Shown here one piece after another: positions 54,798 to 63,763 of a stretch of DNA of 64,000 nt. The translations under genes were made by a program, and so were the position numbers. The first letter of the stretch is position 1; each line of letters opens with the position of its first letter. Location: positions 1-64,000 of the forward strand of contig NZ_BBJS01000011.1 of the NCBI RefSeq assembly GCF_000739895.2, written 5' to 3'. Below the pieces are notes generated by a model, which was given only the letters and a program-made list of their open reading frames with translations, did not search any database and was not told the origin of the DNA. This DNA is from Sphingomonas paucimobilis NBRC 13935. GTDB lineage: Bacteria; Pseudomonadota; Alphaproteobacteria; Sphingomonadales; Sphingomonadaceae.

Positions 54798-55847
54798 ATG
54801 GATCGGACGAGTCAGGTCATCGGCCAGTCGGGGGCCTTTCTGGACGCGCTGGAACGCGCCAGTCGTGCCGCCGCGCTCGACCGTCCCGTGCTGGTCATCG
54901 GCGAGCGGGGGACCGGCAAGGAACTGGTGGCCGAGCGTCTCCACCGCCTGAGCGGACGCTGGGACCAGCCGCTGGTCGTGATGAACTGCGCGGCGCTCCC
55001 TGAGACGCTGATCGAGGCCGAGTTGTTCGGGCATGAGGCGGGCGCCTTTACCGGCGCGACCAAGGCGCGGGCCGGGCGATTCGAGGAAGCGAGTGGCGGC
55101 ACGCTGTTCCTCGACGAACTGGGTACGTTGTCGATGGCGGCGCAGGACCGGCTGCTCCGCGCGGTCGAATATGGCGAGGTGACCCGGATCGGCTCGTCGC
55201 GGCCCTTGCGGGTCGATGTCCGTATCGTCGCGGCGACCAACGAGCATCTGCCCGACAAGGTCGCCGCGCATCAGTTCCGCGCCGACCTGCTCGACCGGCT
55301 CTGTTTCGAGGTCGTCACCTTGCCGCCGCTTCGCGCGCGCAAGAGCGATATCATGCTGCTCGCCAATCATTTCGGGCGGCGCATGGCGGCGGAGATCGGT
55401 TGGGAAAGCTGGCCGGGTTTCGGTCCGGCGGCAACCGACGCGCTGATGGAGCATCGCTGGCCCGGCAATGTCCGCGAACTGCGCAACGTCGTCGAGCGCG
55501 CCGTCTATCGTTGGGATCGCGAGGGGCCGGTCGATGCGATCGAGATCGATCCCTTCCGCTCGCCCTATCGCCCGCAAGGCCAGTCGCCGGCAGCGGCCAA
55601 GAGCGAGAGCCCGGGGCAGGGGAGTGCGCCGGCGCCCGCGACCAATGATGGCGACGAGGTGGCGGCCTGCGATGTGGGCCCTTCCGACTTCAAGTCGCGC
55701 GTCGCCCGGTTCGAACGCGAGCTGCTGACCCGTGCCCTGGCCGAGAACCGCTTCAACCAGCGGACCACCGCCGAGGCCCTGGGACTGAGTTACGACCAGC
55801 TTCGTCACGCGCTTCGTCGCCATGATCTGATCGGAACGGTTGCGTAA
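54798..55847 (+). CDS. pspF: Sigma-54-dependent activator PspF
   Basis: 349 aa. No N-terminal receiver domain, as in PspF. AAA+ domain with Walker A IGERGTGKELVAERLHRLS, the sigma-54 contact loop EAGAFTGATKARAGRFEEA, and Walker B TLFLDELGTLS. A variable linker (residues ~255-305, Pro/Ala/Gln-rich) is longer than in E. coli. Fis-type HTH at the C-terminus: RTTAEALGLSYDQLRHALRR. Held inactive by PspA; activates the divergent psp operon. ATG at 54798. Confidence 0.93.
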   Translation: MDRTSQVIGQSGAFLDALERASRAAALDRPVLVIGERGTGKELVAERLHRLSGRWDQPLVVMNCAALPETLIEAELFGHEAGAFTGATKARAGRFEEASGGTLFLDELGTLSMAAQDRLLRAVEYGEVTRIGSSRPLRVDVRIVAATNEHLPDKVAAHQFRADLLDRLCFEVVTLPPLRARKSDIMLLANHFGRRMAAEIGWESWPGFGPAATDALMEHRWPGNVRELRNVVERAVYRWDREGPVDAIEIDPFRSPYRPQGQSPAAAKSESPGQGSAPAPATNDGDEVAACDVGPSDFKSRVARFERELLTRALAENRFNQRTTAEALGLSYDQLRHALRRHDLIGTVA

Positions 55848-55913
55848 CTCCGTTCGGGGAGCCATTTGAGGCGCCCGGCGTTGCCACAGGCAAACCCAAA
55901 AGGAGCACTTACG

Positions 55914-56525
55914 ATGGCTTTCGAACTGCCGCCCCTTCCGTACGACTATGACGCGCTGGAGCCGGTCATCTCCAAGGAGACGATGACCTTCCACCACGAC
56001 AAGCATCATGCGGCCTATACCAACAAGCTGAACGAGGCGGTCGCGGCGGATGCGTCGCTTCAGGGCAAGTCGATCGAGGACATCCTCGCCACCATCTCGT
56101 CGGCACCGGCGGTCGTCCGCAACAATGGCGGCGGCTTCTGGAATCATGACTTCTTCTGGAAGATCATGACCAAGCCCGGCACGACCCAGCCCTCGGGCAA
56201 GCTCGCCGAGGCGATCGAGGCGTTCGGCGGTCTCGACAAGCTGAAGGATGAGTTCAACACCAAGGGCGCGGGCCAGTTCGGTTCGGGCTGGGCCTGGGTC
56301 ATCGCGGATGCCGAGGGCAAGCTGAAGGTCACCTCGACCCCGAACCAGGACAACCCCCTGATGGACGTCGTCGCCGACAAGGGCACGCCGATCCTGGGTA
56401 ACGACGTGTGGGAGCACGCCTATTACCTGACCTATATGAACGACCGTCCGGGCTATCTGAAGGCCTGGTGGGACGTGGTGAACTGGGACGAGGCCGGTCG
56501 CCGGTACGAGGCCGCGGTGGCGTAA
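55914..56525 (+). CDS. sodB: Iron/manganese superoxide dismutase
   Basis: 203 aa, cytoplasmic. Metal ligands His27 (TFHHDKHH), His78 (FWNHDFFW), Asp164 and His168 (DVWEHAYY). The second-sphere residues Gly before FWNH and Gln145 in TPNQDNPLM are those of manganese or cambialistic enzymes, not E. coli FeSOD, so Mn use is likely despite the usual sodB name. AAGGAG 10 nt before the ATG; strong terminator after the gene. Confidence 0.95.
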   Translation: MAFELPPLPYDYDALEPVISKETMTFHHDKHHAAYTNKLNEAVAADASLQGKSIEDILATISSAPAVVRNNGGGFWNHDFFWKIMTKPGTTQPSGKLAEAIEAFGGLDKLKDEFNTKGAGQFGSGWAWVIADAEGKLKVTSTPNQDNPLMDVVADKGTPILGNDVWEHAYYLTYMNDRPGYLKAWWDVVNWDEAGRRYEAAVA

Positions 56526-56552
56526 TCCCGTCACATCCGTTTCGGACAAGGG

Positions 56553-56582
56553 AAAGGGCGGCCCCGATGGGTCGCCCTTTTT
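56553..56582 (+). terminator. Rho-independent terminator of the superoxide dismutase gene
   Basis: A 12-bp stem (AAAGGGCGGCCC / GGGTCGCCCTTT) with a 4-nt loop running into a T-run, 27 bp after the stop codon. The 211 bp from here to the next gene show nothing else recognisable, though they are conspicuously AT-rich. Confidence 0.88.
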
Positions 56583-56793
56583 CGTTTCTTTGAGGCAAGA
56601 TGATTGCCGGAATTTCCAAGCGGTTACGACTGATCGACATGATCGCCAGCACTTTGGCGCTCATGAAAAGAACAAATGCATTATTTAATCGGAATAGTGA
56701 GCCGACTTTCCAGCAGGTGAAAATAATTTATCCTGGCCGATAATGATGAAATGAGTCGAACATAGAAAAGTCGTTGCTGGCGGGAGGGTCAAG

Positions 56794-58530
56794 GTGGCGA
56801 TCGAAATCGGAATTTCTGTTCGCGGCGGGATCGTAAGCTGCGTTGTGGCCCTTTGCGCTTCCTTGATCATGGCGCACCCCGCCTGGGCCGAGTTCGATGC
56901 GCCGATTGCCAAGGCAAATGCCGCGAGCACCAGGGTGGCGGAAAAATCTTCGGTCGCTGACGGAGAGGCCAATGAGGCATCGGACGACATAGGCAAGGAC
57001 AAGACGATCATCGTCAACGGCCGGCGTCTGCCCCAGGCGGAGGCGCCGAAATGGGCGATCTGCTCGGTCATCAGCCGTCTTCCGGCCTATTCCCTGATCC
57101 TGCGCACCGCACCGGGAGCGATGCCGCCCGTGATCCAGCCCACGCGCATGCCCCGCAACCCCGACTATAAGGCACCCCCGAAGGTTCCGGTCGGTTCGCC
57201 GCTGCCTGTCTTGGGCAAGACCCGTTTCGGCATGACGATGGGCGGTGATATCGCGCTACCGGGCGGCGACCCGTCCGTGGCGATCGAGGCGGGGGCGCTG
57301 CCGGGCGGGTTCGAAGCGACACAGCAGGGGGCCTACGCGACGGGGCTGCAAAGAGCGCGATCCTATGGCCTGGGCGCGTTGTCGGCCGATCATGCGGCGG
57401 CGCTGAACTGTCTGCAGATGTTTCGCGGCGCGAGCGAATTGACGCAGGCGCCCCGCATGTCGGCGACGGCGCGCGATCCGTACACGGCCGCCGCCGAATA
57501 TGCGATGCGCGATACCTCGCTGCCCATGGGGTTCGCCCTGTTCGATCAGGGGCGCTATGCGGAGGCATTGCCCTATTTCCGGGATGCGGCACGTCGGCTC
57601 ACCGATCATAATGGCGGCGATGAGGCGGCGCTGTTTGTCGCCAAATTGCTGCTGGCGGGCTTTGGCGACGGTGATGAGAATGATCGCGCGATAAAGTCGC
57701 TGAAACGCGCGGCGCTGACCAATTATGTCGAGCGGCTGCACCGACCGGTTTTCGATCCGGACAATCCCGAAATGAACACCGCCTCGGGCGAAGCGGCCAT
57801 GATGCTGGGGGCGATCTATCGTCAAGGTCTGTACGGGACCAAGGCCGATATGGACGAGGCATGCCGCTGGTACCGGCGCGCGGCCTTTGTCGGCCACGTC
57901 GCCGCCTACAAGGCCCTGGGGGATATCCAATATTTCGGGCTGGGTATTCCACGCGATCCCAAGGCGGCATTCGCCAATTATCAGCGTGGGGCCAAGCGTC
58001 ACCTTGCTGCGGCGCAGGCGGCGCTCGGCGATATGCTGGAACATGGCGATGACGGGGTGGCGGCCGATCTACCCACAGCGATTGCCTGGTATCGCGAGGC
58101 GGTGAAACATGGCGATCCGGATGCCGCCTATGCGCTCGCCCATGCCTATGACAGCGGGCGCGGCGTGCCGCTCGATCGCGAGGTGGCGTTCGGTCTGTAC
58201 CGCCAGGCGGCGCTCAAGGGATCGGCCGAAGCGCGCGTCGCGGTCGGGACCTATTATCGGACGGGAACCTTCGTCGCGCGGGACGAAGCGATGGCGCGGC
58301 GTTGGTTCGAACTGGCGTCGCGCGATGGCGATCCCGACGGGATGTTCAACTATGCCGCGCTGCTGGCCAATGGCCGGGGCGGTGACCGTGATCTGCCGCG
58401 CGCCTGGGCCTGGCTGACGCGCGCCGCCGCCCGTGGCAATGCCGAGGCCCCTGCGGCGATCACGGCGGTCGAGGCCCGGATGACATCGACCGAGAAGGCC
58501 GCCGCTACGGAGATCAGCCGGCAGCTTTAA
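56794..58530 (+). CDS. Exported Sel1-like repeat protein
   Basis: 578 aa. Signal peptide ending AHPAWAEF. Residues ~30-230 are unlike known domains, with VNGRRLPQ and WAICSVI blocks. From about residue 235 the protein has Sel1/TPR-type repeats: EAAMMLGAIYRQGLYGTKAD, VAAYKALGDIQYFGLG, AAAQAALGDMLEHGDDG, PDAAYALAHAYDSGRG, and others up to the C-terminus. Sel1 proteins act as periplasmic scaffolds. GTG start with GGGAGG 6 nt upstream. No gene partners; client unknown. Confidence 0.8.
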   Translation: MAIEIGISVRGGIVSCVVALCASLIMAHPAWAEFDAPIAKANAASTRVAEKSSVADGEANEASDDIGKDKTIIVNGRRLPQAEAPKWAICSVISRLPAYSLILRTAPGAMPPVIQPTRMPRNPDYKAPPKVPVGSPLPVLGKTRFGMTMGGDIALPGGDPSVAIEAGALPGGFEATQQGAYATGLQRARSYGLGALSADHAAALNCLQMFRGASELTQAPRMSATARDPYTAAAEYAMRDTSLPMGFALFDQGRYAEALPYFRDAARRLTDHNGGDEAALFVAKLLLAGFGDGDENDRAIKSLKRAALTNYVERLHRPVFDPDNPEMNTASGEAAMMLGAIYRQGLYGTKADMDEACRWYRRAAFVGHVAAYKALGDIQYFGLGIPRDPKAAFANYQRGAKRHLAAAQAALGDMLEHGDDGVAADLPTAIAWYREAVKHGDPDAAYALAHAYDSGRGVPLDREVAFGLYRQAALKGSAEARVAVGTYYRTGTFVARDEAMARRWFELASRDGDPDGMFNYAALLANGRGGDRDLPRAWAWLTRAAARGNAEAPAAITAVEARMTSTEKAAATEISRQL

Positions 58531-58628
58531 TTCGAGCGGGCTGGGCCCCTTCGCCATTGTCTCGCAACGCTCACAATGACGTGCCTACCCCATGTGAGCG
58601 GCGGCGAGGCCGACGCCGAGTGCCAGCC

Positions 58629-59258
58629 TTACTCCACCGGCGGTTCGTCGATCTTCACGGCTTCCGCGTTCAGCCCATGCTTCAGCAACATCGGGATGTT
58701 GGCGATGGCAAAGCCGATGGTCAGCGGCATCGCGCCCCACAGCTTGAACCCGACCCAGAAATCCCAGGTCGAATGGCGCCAGACCACCTCGTTCAGCACC
58801 GCCATGAAGGCGAAGAAGATCGCCCAGTTGCGTGTCAGCTTGCGCCAGCCGACCGGGGTCAGGCCCGAATAGACGCTGCCCAGCACCATCTGGATCAGCG
58901 GTCGTCCCGTGACCAAGCCGAAGAACAGCAACGCCGAGAACATGGCATAGACGATGGTCGGCTTCATCTTGATGAAGCGCTCGTCGTGGAAATAGAGGGT
59001 CAGGCCGCCGAACACGACGACCAGCGCACCCGACAGCCACAGCATCGGCGATATGCGCCCCAGCTTCACCCGACTGACGATCATCGCGATCACCGTGGCG
59101 ACCATGAACGCCGCCGTCGCCACCAGCACGCGCGTCAGTGCCCCCATCGGGGCGAGGAAATTGACGGCGAAGAAGAGGACCAGCGGGCCATATTCGATCC
59201 CGGCCTTCAGCGCGGCGCCCGCTTCCTTCTGGGGGACTTCCTTCTGCGGGGCGTTCAC
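58629..59258 (-). CDS. yciB: Inner-membrane YciB/IspZ septation protein
   Basis: 209 aa, five predicted TM helices. Recognisable family blocks are GPLVLFFAVNFLAPMG, ATAAFMVATVIAMIVSRVKL and KPTIVYAMFSALLFFGLVTGR, and LTRNWAIFFAFMAVLNEVVWR. YciB homologues affect cell-envelope synthesis and septation, by an unclear mechanism. ATG overlaps the stop of ftsY by 4 bp. The N-terminal 20 residues are a polar extension (PQKEVPQKEAG). Confidence 0.92.
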   Translation of the reverse strand: MNAPQKEVPQKEAGAALKAGIEYGPLVLFFAVNFLAPMGALTRVLVATAAFMVATVIAMIVSRVKLGRISPMLWLSGALVVVFGGLTLYFHDERFIKMKPTIVYAMFSALLFFGLVTGRPLIQMVLGSVYSGLTPVGWRKLTRNWAIFFAFMAVLNEVVWRHSTWDFWVGFKLWGAMPLTIGFAIANIPMLLKHGLNAEAVKIDEPPVE

Positions 59259-60190
59259 TTCCGGCCTCCTTCGATGCCGGCGATGATCCGGCTGACCTCA
59301 TTGGCGTCGAACGGACGCAGGTCGGTCATGCCCTCACCGACACCGATGGCATGGATGGGCAGGCCATATTTCTCCGCCGCCGCGACCAGCACGCCGCCGC
59401 GCGCGGTGCCGTCCAGCTTGGTCATGACCAGGCCGGTGACGCCCGCGACGTCCTTGAACACCTCGATCTGGTTGAGCGCATTCTGGCCCGTCGTCGCGTC
59501 GAGCACCAGCAGGATGTCGTGCGGCGCCTCGGGGTTCAGGCGGCCGAGCACGCGGCGGATCTTGGACAGCTCGTCCATCAGCTCGCGCTTGTTCTGAAGG
59601 CGCCCGGCGGTGTCGACGATCAGCACGTCGACGCCGGTCGCGGTCGCCTGCTTCACCGCCTCATAGACGATGCCCGCCGCGTCGCCGCCTTCCTTGCCCG
59701 ATACGATCGGCACGCCGACCCGCTCGGCCCAGGTGGCGAGCTGGCCGATCGCGGCGGCGCGGAAGGTGTCGCCCGCCGCCAGCATGACGCCGTAATCCTG
59801 CTCCATGAACAGATGGGCCAGCTTGGCGATGGTCGTCGTCTTGCCCGAGCCGTTGACGCCGATGACCAGGATCACCTGCGGCCGGGGAAAGGCGTCGATC
59901 TCCAGCGGGGTGGCGACCTTGGCCAGCGCCTTCTCCACCTCCTCGGCGACGACCAGGCGAATGCCCAGGTCTTCCATGTTCCGCTCGAAGCTGCCTTCCG
60001 ACAGGCGCGTGCGGATATGACCGGCGGTTTCGGGGCCGAGGTCGGAAGCGATCAGCGCTTCCTCGATCTCGTCGAGCGTATCCTCGTCTAGCCGCGCGGT
60101 ACCCAGGCCGGCGAGATTGCCGACCAGCCGGTCGGAGGTGCGACGGAAACCGCCGAGCAGCTTTTCGTGCCAGGAGGGAGAAGAACTCAT
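59255..60190 (-). CDS. ftsY: Signal recognition particle receptor FtsY
   Basis: 311 aa, short form lacking the long acidic A domain. N domain residues ~15-95; G domain with G1 IGVNGSGKTTTIAKLA, DTAGRLQNKRELM, and TKLDGTARGGVLV. It docks Ffh-ribosome complexes at the membrane. ATG at 60190 overlaps the mtaB stop by 4 bp. The order mtaB-ftsY-yciB is a conserved alphaproteobacterial arrangement; ffh begins at 63764 and the SRP RNA is at 30.6 kb. Confidence 0.96.
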   Translation of the reverse strand: MSSSPSWHEKLLGGFRRTSDRLVGNLAGLGTARLDEDTLDEIEEALIASDLGPETAGHIRTRLSEGSFERNMEDLGIRLVVAEEVEKALAKVATPLEIDAFPRPQVILVIGVNGSGKTTTIAKLAHLFMEQDYGVMLAAGDTFRAAAIGQLATWAERVGVPIVSGKEGGDAAGIVYEAVKQATATGVDVLIVDTAGRLQNKRELMDELSKIRRVLGRLNPEAPHDILLVLDATTGQNALNQIEVFKDVAGVTGLVMTKLDGTARGGVLVAAAEKYGLPIHAIGVGEGMTDLRPFDANEVSRIIAGIEGGRK

Positions 60191-61431
60191 ACCAATTGTC
60201 CGATCAGATGGGTTTCGGTCGCCGCCGTGACCCGAACGCGGGCGATGCGGCCCGGTTCGGTTGCGGGGGAAAAATGGATGTCTGCAAAGTCGGGCGCGTG
60301 GCCGCGCGTGCCTGGCCGTTCGACCAGTACGTCACGCGTCCCGCCGATCTGGGCCGCCAGCCAGTCGCGGCGGCGGCGCGCGGCCGCCTCGCGAAGCTTC
60401 GCGGCGCGCTCGCGGCGAAGAGGATGGGGCACTTGCGGCATTCGGGCGGCGGGCGTGCCGTCGCGCGCCGAATAGGGGAAGATATGGGCGTGCACGATCC
60501 GGCAATCGTCGATCAGCGCCAGCGTGTCGGCCGCCATCGCGTCATCCTCGGTCGGGAACCCCGCGATCAGGTCGGCGCCAATCGCGATCTCGGGCCGCGC
60601 GCTCAACATGCGCTCGACGATCGCTACCGATTGGGCACGGCTGTGGCGGCGCTTCATTCGCTTGAGGATCAGGTCGTTGCCCGCCTGAAGCGACAGATGA
60701 AGGTGCGGCATCACCCGCGGCTCGCCCGTCACCAGCTCGAACAGCCGGTCGTCGATCTCGATCGAATCGAGCGAGGACAGGCGCAGCCGGGGCAGGGCGG
60801 GGACATGGGTCAGGATACGCTCGACCAGCAACCCGAGGCCCGGTTGGCCCGGCAGGTCATGGCCATAGCTGGTGAGATCGACGCCGGTCAGCACCACCTC
60901 CTGGTGCCCCAGCTCGACCGCGCGCGCGATGCGTTCGATCACCAACCCGGCGGGCACCGAGCGGCTGGGCCCGCGCCCGGTCGGGATGATGCAGAAGGTA
61001 CAGGCATGGTCACAGCCATTCTGGACTTCGACGAACGCCCGCGCATGGCCGGCAAAGGCGGAGACCAGATGCGGTGCGGTTTCGACCACGCGCGACAGGT
61101 CGGCGACCAGCATCGGTTCGGTCGAGGCCCAGCTTTCGGGGCGCAGCTTGTCGGCATTGCCCAACACGCGGGCGACCTCGGGCATGGCGGCGAAGCTGGT
61201 GGGATCGATCTGCGCCGCGCAGCCTGTCACGACGATCTGGGCATCGGGACGCGCCTTGGCCGCGCGGCGGATCGCGGCGCGGGTCTGCTTCACCGCTTCG
61301 TTGGTGACGGCGCAGCTATTGACGACGACCATATCCTCCCGGCCCGCGGCCAGCGCGCGGATCGTTTCGCTTTCGGCGATGTTGAGGCGACAGCCCAGAC
61401 TGATGATCTCGGGCCCGGAAGGGGACGACAT
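60187..61431 (-). CDS. mtaB: tRNA t6A37 methylthiotransferase MtaB
   Basis: 414-aa radical-SAM methylthiotransferase making ms2t6A37 in ANN-decoding tRNAs. N-terminal cluster Cys in ISLGCRLN, VVNSCAVT and VVTGCAAQ; the radical-SAM motif CDHACTFC (C-x3-C-x2-C); the C-terminal TRAM-like domain binds tRNA. The ATG at 61431 overlaps, on the opposite strand, the ATG of the DUF924 gene at 61430. Extension to 61530 is open but would lie in that gene. Confidence 0.93.
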   Translation of the reverse strand: MSSPSGPEIISLGCRLNIAESETIRALAAGREDMVVVNSCAVTNEAVKQTRAAIRRAAKARPDAQIVVTGCAAQIDPTSFAAMPEVARVLGNADKLRPESWASTEPMLVADLSRVVETAPHLVSAFAGHARAFVEVQNGCDHACTFCIIPTGRGPSRSVPAGLVIERIARAVELGHQEVVLTGVDLTSYGHDLPGQPGLGLLVERILTHVPALPRLRLSSLDSIEIDDRLFELVTGEPRVMPHLHLSLQAGNDLILKRMKRRHSRAQSVAIVERMLSARPEIAIGADLIAGFPTEDDAMAADTLALIDDCRIVHAHIFPYSARDGTPAARMPQVPHPLRRERAAKLREAAARRRRDWLAAQIGGTRDVLVERPGTRGHAPDFADIHFSPATEPGRIARVRVTAATETHLIGQLV

Positions 61432-62005
61432 GGTTGCTGATCTAGGGATGGATGAACGACGTGTCCACGCGGAGGCGCGGGACATATTGGACTTCTGGTT
61501 CTCCCTGGCACCCGAAAAGCATTTCGCCAAGGACGATGCGCTCGACCAGGTGATCGCCGAGCGGTTCGGTACGCTTCGTGATCAGGTGCTGGCGACCGAA
61601 GCGATGGGCTGGCGCGACGATCCCGATACGCTGCTGGCCGCGATCCTGCTGCTCGATCAGTTTTCGCGCAATTTGCACCGGGATTCGGCGCAGGCTTACG
61701 CCGCCGACCCGCTGGCGCTGGAGCTTTGCCTGGCGGCGATCGATGCGGGATGGGAGTATCGCTATCCGCCCGAGCGGTTGGTCTTTGTCTATATGCCGCT
61801 GATGCATGCCGAGTCGCGCGCGATGCAGGATTTGAGCGTCGCCAAATTCGCCGAACTAGGCCGCGAGGAAAATCTGTCCTTCGCCCGCGATCATCGCGAT
61901 GTCATCCGGCGCCATGGCCGTTATCCCAGCCGCAATGCCGTGCTGGGCCGGACCTCCACGCCCGAAGAACAGGAGTATCTCAGCCGGCCAGACGCGGGAT
62001 GGTAG
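61430..62005 (+). CDS. DUF924 family protein
   Basis: 191-aa all-helical TPR-like protein. Family landmarks are ILDFWFSLAPEKHFAKDD, LAAILLLDQFSRNLHRDSAQ, FVYMPLMHAESRAMQDLSV and the C-terminal RYPSRNAVLGRTSTPEEQEY. Function not established in any organism that I can name. GGAAGGGG lies 5 nt before the ATG. Its end overlaps the 3' end of the GGDEF/EAL gene by 26 bp in convergent orientation. Confidence 0.9.
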   Translation: MVADLGMDERRVHAEARDILDFWFSLAPEKHFAKDDALDQVIAERFGTLRDQVLATEAMGWRDDPDTLLAAILLLDQFSRNLHRDSAQAYAADPLALELCLAAIDAGWEYRYPPERLVFVYMPLMHAESRAMQDLSVAKFAELGREENLSFARDHRDVIRRHGRYPSRNAVLGRTSTPEEQEYLSRPDAGW

Positions 62006-63548
62006 GGAAGGGGGACGATGAGGCACTCCCCGCCAGCAACCGCTTTTCCGCCAGGAGCTGACGGACCTGCCCCAGATCCATGGGTGCCCCGTAAAACGGC
62101 CCCTGACCATGGGCGCAACCGATGATGCGCAGCCGCTCTTGGGTCTCGGCATCGCGCAGGCCCTTGGCGGCGATGGGCAGGTTCAGATTGTCGCCCAGTT
62201 GGACGATGGCGGTCACGATCTTCATCAATTCGGGATCGGCTGCCATATCGCCGATGAAGTCGGGGTCAATCCGCACCCGATCGAACGGCAAGGCACGTAA
62301 GTGCGCCAGGCTGGAATAGCCGCTGCCGAATTCGTCCAGCGCCAGGCCGATGCCCTGGTTCTTCAGGCTGACGACGATCGACTGGGCCAGCGCCATATTG
62401 GCAAACAGGGCGTTCTCGGTGATCTCGACCTCCAACCGATGGGCGGGGAAGCCGCATTCGGTCAGCGTCTTGATGATCTTCTGCGCCAGCCAGGCATCAT
62501 GGAACTGCGCGGTGGTCAACGGAAAGGAGAGGGTCAGCGACGGATCCCAGTCGCGCGCGGCGGCCATCGCCTGTCGCATCAGCGCTAGCGAGACGTCGCC
62601 GGACAGGCCGGAGGCTTCGGCAACCGGCATGAACCGTTCGGCCGTCATCGCCCCCAGGATGGGATGGTCCCAATGCGCCAGAACCTCGAACCCGGTCAGC
62701 CGGGCATTGCCCAGATCGACCTGGGGTTCGAAGCGCGGTTGGATATCGCCATTGGTCAGGGCGGCACGCAGGTCGCTGACAATCATGTTGCGCTCGGCCA
62801 TGGCGGCTTCCATCGCCGGATCGAACCACAAAGGCCGTCCATCGCCACGGCTCTTGGCCGCGATCAGCGCCAGGTCGGCGCGGCGGATCAACTGGTCGAT
62901 CGTCGCGGTCGTGCCCTCTACCTGCGCCAGAGCGATCGCGGCGCGGGGAGCGAACTCCTGATCGGCCAGCCGGATCGGCTGCGCGATGCGAATCGCCAGT
63001 CGCTCCGCGAGCCGGTTGATGCGGTCGCGGCCGCGGGCGTCGACCGGAATCAGGCATCCGAAGCAATCCCCCTCGAACCGCGCGACAATGGCTTCGGAGG
63101 GGGCTTCGCCGCGCAGCGTTTTGGCGACATGCTGTAACAGGGCATCGCCCGCGGCATGGCCGAACGAACCGGCGATCGCCCGAAACCGGTCGATATCGAG
63201 CAGCAGCAGCGCGACCCCGCGCTTGCGGCCATGAGCGGCGTCGATCATCGCCTGCCCGGCGCGCTGCAACTGGGGGCGGTTGGTCAATCCGGTCAGCGCG
63301 TCGGTACGGTCGACGGGGTCGGCATCAGGGCGCTGCGCCAACGGCATCCGCCAGTAGATAACGGTCAGTGCGGCGGCGGTCAGAAACAGGATGATTTTGG
63401 CTGGCAGCACGAAGCCCAGTTGAATCAACAGGATCGCCACGGCCACCATGAACGCGCCGCCGGCAAGTCCCAACGCGAAAAGGCGTGCCCGAACAGGCGG
63501 GGGAGCGGGGGTGTCGGGCGGCCCGTGCATAGCAAAAAGAGGTCGCAT
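61980..63548 (-). CDS. Degenerate GGDEF-EAL protein
   Basis: 522 aa. Two N-terminal TM helices (residues ~20-60), then a GGDEF domain whose signature reads FEGDCF instead of GGDEF, and an EAL domain whose motifs are altered: EVL for EAL, LTTAQ without the Asn, DEFGSG for DDFGTG, VRID for KID and AKGL for AEG(V/I). ITEN is retained. It is therefore unlikely to make or cleave c-di-GMP and may instead bind it as a receptor. ATG at 63548; alternatives are a TTG at 63563 and an ATG at 63530. No ribosome binding site is clear. Confidence 0.82.
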   Translation of the reverse strand: MRPLFAMHGPPDTPAPPPVRARLFALGLAGGAFMVAVAILLIQLGFVLPAKIILFLTAAALTVIYWRMPLAQRPDADPVDRTDALTGLTNRPQLQRAGQAMIDAAHGRKRGVALLLLDIDRFRAIAGSFGHAAGDALLQHVAKTLRGEAPSEAIVARFEGDCFGCLIPVDARGRDRINRLAERLAIRIAQPIRLADQEFAPRAAIALAQVEGTTATIDQLIRRADLALIAAKSRGDGRPLWFDPAMEAAMAERNMIVSDLRAALTNGDIQPRFEPQVDLGNARLTGFEVLAHWDHPILGAMTAERFMPVAEASGLSGDVSLALMRQAMAAARDWDPSLTLSFPLTTAQFHDAWLAQKIIKTLTECGFPAHRLEVEITENALFANMALAQSIVVSLKNQGIGLALDEFGSGYSSLAHLRALPFDRVRIDPDFIGDMAADPELMKIVTAIVQLGDNLNLPIAAKGLRDAETQERLRIIGCAHGQGPFYGAPMDLGQVRQLLAEKRLLAGSASSSPFPTIPRLAG

Positions 63549-63678
63549 GTCAGGCGTGTACAAGAGGTTAATGTCGGGGCCCGACGCCCTAGACTTGCGC
63601 CGGGTTGAGTTTTGCCATAAGAGCCCTCCCCAAGTTCCGTTTCGGAATGTGAAAGTGAAGCGCCCAAGGGTGCACGCT

Positions 63679-63709
63679 GGCCGGCGAGGTTTCGCCCGCC
63701 GGCGCTTTT
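63679..63709 (+). promoter_or_regulatory. GC hairpin in the ffh leader
   Basis: GCCGGCG (63680-63686) pairs with CGCCGGC (63697-63703) around a 10-nt loop, followed by GCTTTTG, about 55 bp upstream of ffh. It resembles a weak intrinsic terminator or attenuator. The remainder of 63549-63763 shows no other feature that I can name. Confidence 0.3.
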
Positions 63710-63763
63710 GCGTTTGGCGGAATGGCGTGGGTCTTCGGGCCGGGTTTTGACGAGGTAGAGGCG

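Noticed and set aside
60872..61429. A rightward coding extension of the DUF924 gene across mtaB
   Set aside because: It is the antisense shadow of mtaB; the family homology begins at about 61470.
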